Made by a program: the position numbers and the translations under genes
Notes under the pieces: generated by a model
The model's database searches: none
What the model was told of the DNA's origin: nothing
What the model saw: only the letters and a program-made list of their open reading frames with translations
Part shown: positions 55,670 to 58,808 of the stretch, piece by piece
Layout: each line of letters opens with the position of its first letter
How positions within the stretch are numbered: the first letter of the stretch is position 1
Assembly (NCBI GenBank): GCA_035546635.1
Contig: DASZWJ010000003.1
Span: 1 to 58,808 of the forward strand
Origin: Gammaproteobacteria bacterium
Lineage (GTDB): Bacteria > Pseudomonadota > Gammaproteobacteria > JAURND01
Length of the DNA stretch: 58,808 bases
Direction of reading: 5' to 3'

Positions 55670-57172
55670 TTAAAGATTATATCGAATTGCAAAGAGATTA
55701 TCTCGTCCAAAATATAAAAACAGATTAAGACTTTCATTAAGGGCATTAAAAAATGATTCAATAAACTTCAGAATCACTGGTATTTGAGCATCATTCAAGT
55801 TTTTATTGTAAAAATACTGCTCAATGCAGGTTTTCTCATTTTCAGTGTTTTTAAAATAATGCCTTCCGGCAAGATAGTCCAAGATAACTGAATTTTCTTG
55901 TTCTGCTTTCCTCACTACGCTACTTAGTCCATCTGAAAATAGATCGTTAGCCAATTCAATAATATTCATAAACCAAAAACGGATATTCGGATTTGTATGC
56001 CTTAACCCTTCCAGACAAAAGGCAATGTGTGTTTTTCTATGAAAATCCATAGCGGGGTGAAGAAAAATAAACTCAAGGGTATCGCTAGCCGTCCATCTTA
56101 AGACGTCATCAAGATTTAAGGATTTCCAATCTTCTAGAAATAATGCACTACTTTGTGATGATATAGAGACATACTTATTAAGCAGAATTTCTTCATTATT
56201 ATTGGGTGACTGATAGTTAAAAACATACTTGTTTAAATCTCTATATTCCATAATTGAGAAAATCCATAAAGGAATAAAACTTTGTATTTTTTGAAGACTA
56301 TCGATATCACTTTTATGCAGCCATTTGAAAAATTCATGATTTTTTGTTTTTTGTAGGTGTTCAGTAACTGCTTGTTGAATAATTTCTTGAGATATGGAAC
56401 ATGTATTTATGCGGGAAGATCTAGGAGAAAAGTCATGCTGTCTATCGAAATCCGGGGTGATAGGTGCAGTGTTAGAGGCGACATACTTCTTTGCGTAATT
56501 AAGCCAAGCATCGCGCATTCCATCAAAAATAGCCCCAGTTTTCTTGCATAAAGTGTTTGCCAGTTGTCTTTCATCATCAGTCAGTTGTTTGTTTTCGAAT
56601 ACTCCTTCGGATTCAACAACATGACCATTTTCTAGGGCTAAGTGAAATTTGCCAAAATACCTTAATGTCATATTATTATTTTTGGCAATGATCTCTGCGA
56701 TAGGAGCAATTCGGGAAAAGAATACATTGCCGTATGTTTCTGTTACTTCACAGTGAGCAAAGCGTACATCAGCGTTGTCGCCATCATCGACACATAGTTT
56801 CATAAAATCGATTCCATATTGGCGAAAACACTCCATTTCTGGGCTAAGAAAAAGCCAATAAATCATGTCGCTAGCTTTCCATGCAAGATGATCGTCTAAG
56901 CGTAATTTTCTCCAATCTTCCAGAAAAAGACGGGAATGTGTTTGATCTTCTAAAGCAGCTCTATTAATGATTTTTTCAAATAAGTTTTTTGGTTCTTCAA
57001 AGGGAAAAATCCATTTATTTAAATCTCTAAAAGACATAATAAAATAAGCCATGCTCGGTATAAAATGTAATTTTCTGTTCTCAGGAATCATATCCGATTC
57101 AATAAAAGAAAATAGGGGATGTTTATGAGCCTCACGTTTCATGTCATCAATTTTATCTAGTATTTCACGCAC
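55670..57172 (-). CDS. tandem haem-oxygenase-like (HDO-type) di-domain protein
   Basis: A 500-residue protein made of two homologous domains (about 1-225 and 262-500) that align along their length: FIP-x3-FIM-x-FRDLNK, LFLEDW and ASD blocks recur. Domain 1 has a set of likely metal ligands: E75/H79 in LEDQTH, E142 and E145 in HCEVTE, and H177-x3-E181-x2-H184, the pattern of haem-oxygenase-like diiron oxidases. In domain 2 these are S338, S342, N403, E406, H438, N442 and N445, so only E145 and H177 equivalents survive. The protein is probably one active and one structural domain. The GTG start has GGAG upstream. It heads the cluster. Confidence 0.75.
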   Translation of the reverse strand: MREILDKIDDMKREAHKHPLFSFIESDMIPENRKLHFIPSMAYFIMSFRDLNKWIFPFEEPKNLFEKIINRAALEDQTHSRLFLEDWRKLRLDDHLAWKASDMIYWLFLSPEMECFRQYGIDFMKLCVDDGDNADVRFAHCEVTETYGNVFFSRIAPIAEIIAKNNNMTLRYFGKFHLALENGHVVESEGVFENKQLTDDERQLANTLCKKTGAIFDGMRDAWLNYAKKYVASNTAPITPDFDRQHDFSPRSSRINTCSISQEIIQQAVTEHLQKTKNHEFFKWLHKSDIDSLQKIQSFIPLWIFSIMEYRDLNKYVFNYQSPNNNEEILLNKYVSISSQSSALFLEDWKSLNLDDVLRWTASDTLEFIFLHPAMDFHRKTHIAFCLEGLRHTNPNIRFWFMNIIELANDLFSDGLSSVVRKAEQENSVILDYLAGRHYFKNTENEKTCIEQYFYNKNLNDAQIPVILKFIESFFNALNESLNLFLYFGRDNLFAIRYNL

Positions 57173-57859
57173 GATCTTTCTTCTCCGGTTTGTAGATAAT
57201 AGCTGCGCAACCTTCTCACATTATTTTTTTAACTCTGTCTGGCATGTTCACCAAAGATTTCTATGCCTCGAACCTTTTGTCTCTCCTGAGCCATTGCTTA
57301 AATGTAAAATATGGGTATGCCCGAATCTTAGCGAACAGAAATTTTACCTACAGATAAGAGCTCTGTGGGATTTCTAGCAAAAATTAGCTTGAACTTACTA
57401 TATATTTTACAAGGATTTCCAATGGATATTTAAACTATTTTATCATTTTCTTGCCAAACTGATAAGGTTATCTTTGAATTTATTAATAAGTTAAATAAGA
57501 CTTTACAAGTAAATTACAATAAAATATATGGCAATAATATCAAGATTAGCTTAAGAAACGGGGGATTTTCAAAAGGAACATTTTGATAAACCCCATTCCA
57601 TATTCGCCGAATATTAGGGTGTTAAATCTATTTAAAAGCAAAAAATCCACCCCTCACATAGTATTAACTATATGATTTTAAAAGATATTTATTTATAGTT
57701 GGATTTCTGTCAGCTTTATGCATCATATGTTTGAATTTTTCCAGTATTGTTCTAGTATTTTAAAAGTAAATTATAAAGTACTTTACAAGCATATTGCAAA
57801 AATGTAGAATAATACTTAGTTAATTAAGCTTGTGTTAATCTTTTAGGATGTGTAAAGCT
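57173..57859. other. AT-rich divergent intergenic region
   Basis: About 690 bases between the tandem HDO-like gene and the small paralogue genes. It is strongly AT-rich, especially 57400-57850. Apart from the necessary promoters, no gene, RNA or long repeat is recognisable. Confidence 0.5.
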
Positions 57860-58123
57860 ATGAGAAATGTAAAAATATCTAAAAACCCACATCGCTTAGT
57901 TTTAAGCGGTTTAGTTAAAAAGTTTTATGATGAGATAGCTGAATATGAGTCAAAACCTGAAGATATGAGCAAATCACTTTACTTTACTTGCTTAGCCATC
58001 AGGTTTCTGGAAAATATGGGAAATAAATTTCCTTCGCAGACAGAAATTGATGTGGTCGAATCTATTATCAAAGCCAAAGATCGTGCGCAATTGCATAAAG
58101 TTATTCTTAAAGCGGCAGCTTAA
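57860..58123 (+). CDS. small paralogous family protein, copy B
   Basis: An 87-residue helical, basic protein from the ATG at 57860 (MRNVKISKN); an ATG at 57848 lies within the AGGA site itself. The core DMSKSLYFTCLAIRFLENMG, then PSQTEIDVVESIIK, matches the proteins at 4361 and 58168. No function is known. It lies 44 bases before copy C and is probably cotranscribed with it. Confidence 0.7.
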   Translation: MRNVKISKNPHRLVLSGLVKKFYDEIAEYESKPEDMSKSLYFTCLAIRFLENMGNKFPSQTEIDVVESIIKAKDRAQLHKVILKAAA

Positions 58124-58167
58124 GAAACTGAATTTAAGAATCTAAAAATAATGTTAGGAGAATACCT

Positions 58168-58497
58168 ATGCAAGCTGCCATTATAAGAGACACTGATTAT
58201 TTAGAAAGTGAGTATAAAACTTTATTCTCATTATTGCCCACCAAAGGGAAATTGAAATCAATCTCCGATGATATTGAAAAGTTAAGTATATTTTATCCGC
58301 ATAAAACTTTGGTAGGATATTATCCAATAGCAGTTAAAAATGCTCCAAGACCAAGTAAAATGTCAAAATCACAATATAATAACTATCTTGCAATTCAGTT
58401 ATTGGAAGAATTAGGTAATGATAGCCCTACTCAATTGGCGATTGATTATATTGAATCCTTTGTTAAATGTTATAGTACCCAATATAAAATTGGTTGA
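58168..58497 (+). CDS. small paralogous family protein, copy C
   Basis: A 109-residue protein with TTAGGAG seven bases before the ATG. The C-terminal half, KMSKSQYNNYLAIQLLEELG, then PTQLAIDYIESFV, is very close to copy A at 4361 (also sharing the preceding YY-x-IA-x-K-x-AP-x-P). The N-terminal half (DTDYLESEYKTLFSLLPTKG) is unique here. No membrane or signal segment. It is the second gene of a pair with copy B. Confidence 0.7.
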   Translation: MQAAIIRDTDYLESEYKTLFSLLPTKGKLKSISDDIEKLSIFYPHKTLVGYYPIAVKNAPRPSKMSKSQYNNYLAIQLLEELGNDSPTQLAIDYIESFVKCYSTQYKIG

Positions 58498-58808
58498 TAA
58501 CCCTTTCATCCATCCTCGTGCTTAATTCCGGCTTACTTCATTCTGAATGGCTTTATGTTTTATATCAGTTTGCGACCAGGGTAAAATACCTGAAAAAATT
58601 GTTGAAACCTTATGTCAGTTTTAAAACATTTCCTATCTTAGTTGTTTTAGTTTGCAGCTCCTCAAATTCGCGTTGCCTCATCATTTTACCTAACTTTAGG
58701 AGGCTCCAACGTTGACTCAGAAATCACCTAACCCAAATAAGTAAAAATTTTATAGTAATATTATCAATATTATCTGTGGGCGAAGTGTGGGTAAGGTTGT
58801 GGGCGACA
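58498..58808. other. terminal stretch without recognisable gene
   Basis: The last 311 bases hold no supported gene. A 73-codon plus frame at 58494-58715 has neither a ribosome-binding site nor recognisable content. The final bases (repeated GTGGG units) may belong to a feature cut by the window edge. Confidence 0.4.

Noticed and set aside
58494..58715. 73-codon plus-strand frame at the right end
   Set aside because: No ribosome-binding site and no recognisable domain.

Overview
The window carries chromosomal DNA of a gammaproteobacterium, most likely a Legionellales/Coxiellaceae-type organism. The basis is a moderately AT-rich composition, gammaproteobacterial housekeeping genes (RsmJ, ElyC, YqgE-RuvX-PyrB, RadC/Dut, Uup, ATP-type PEP carboxykinase), an aerobic haem A / cytochrome oxidase assembly block, many dispersed palindromic repeats, lineage-specific small paralogues and an effector-like protein with a nuclear-localisation-like motif. 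The taxonomic placement is an inference from gene content only.

Layout. 1-1669 holds the 3' part of a 23S rRNA gene, a 5S rRNA gene and a terminator, the end of an rrn operon. 1718-8025 holds a TIGR00725-type Rossmann protein, an M23 envelope peptidase, a SnoaL-LuxR regulator, rsmJ, gmhB and small secreted or unknown proteins. 8042-13144 is a tight minus-strand cytochrome oxidase assembly operon (SURF1, an Sco-like protein, ctaA, ctaB, Sco, a TlpA-like thioredoxin, acyP) with a divergent DUF2909 gene; the oxidase subunits themselves are absent. 13319-25593 is housekeeping: dut, radC, elyC, yggT-proC-pckA, yqgE-ruvX, pyrB, ribE-dedA-GST, two divergent glycine-zipper envelope proteins and dps. 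25688-37684 mixes two MATE transporters, an aminotransferase, DUF1835/PAP2/DUF3775 genes, an MltD-like transglycosylase, a decayed toxin-antitoxin-like pair, YihY and uup.

38165-58808 is accessory in character. It holds an orphan UmuD-like protein with a divergent XRE-like gene, two EmrB/QacA-type pumps each with a divergent regulator (LysR, HxlR), a candidate secreted effector between them, a DUF4239 protein, a thiopurine methyltransferase, an EamA exporter, aldehyde dehydrogenase plus YeiH, short low-complexity basic proteins, a lipase and a three-gene oxidative cluster. That cluster consists of a StyA-like flavin monooxygenase, a MarR-like regulator and a tandem haem-oxygenase-like di-domain protein whose second domain has lost its metal ligands. 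Two members of a small paralogous family close the window; a third lies at 4361.

The most interesting signals are: (1) the StyA / MarR / tandem HDO-like cluster at 53776-57172; (2) a one-base-frameshifted HicA-like toxin gene at 33227-33513 that overlaps the start of a DNA-binding partner and is not visible as a single open frame; (3) a MITE-like repeat family whose terminal repeat supplies the stop codon of three different genes; (4) the NLS-bearing effector candidate at 42551-43654; (5) a repeated double-hairpin element at 39569 and 51136, each followed by related short coding sequence.
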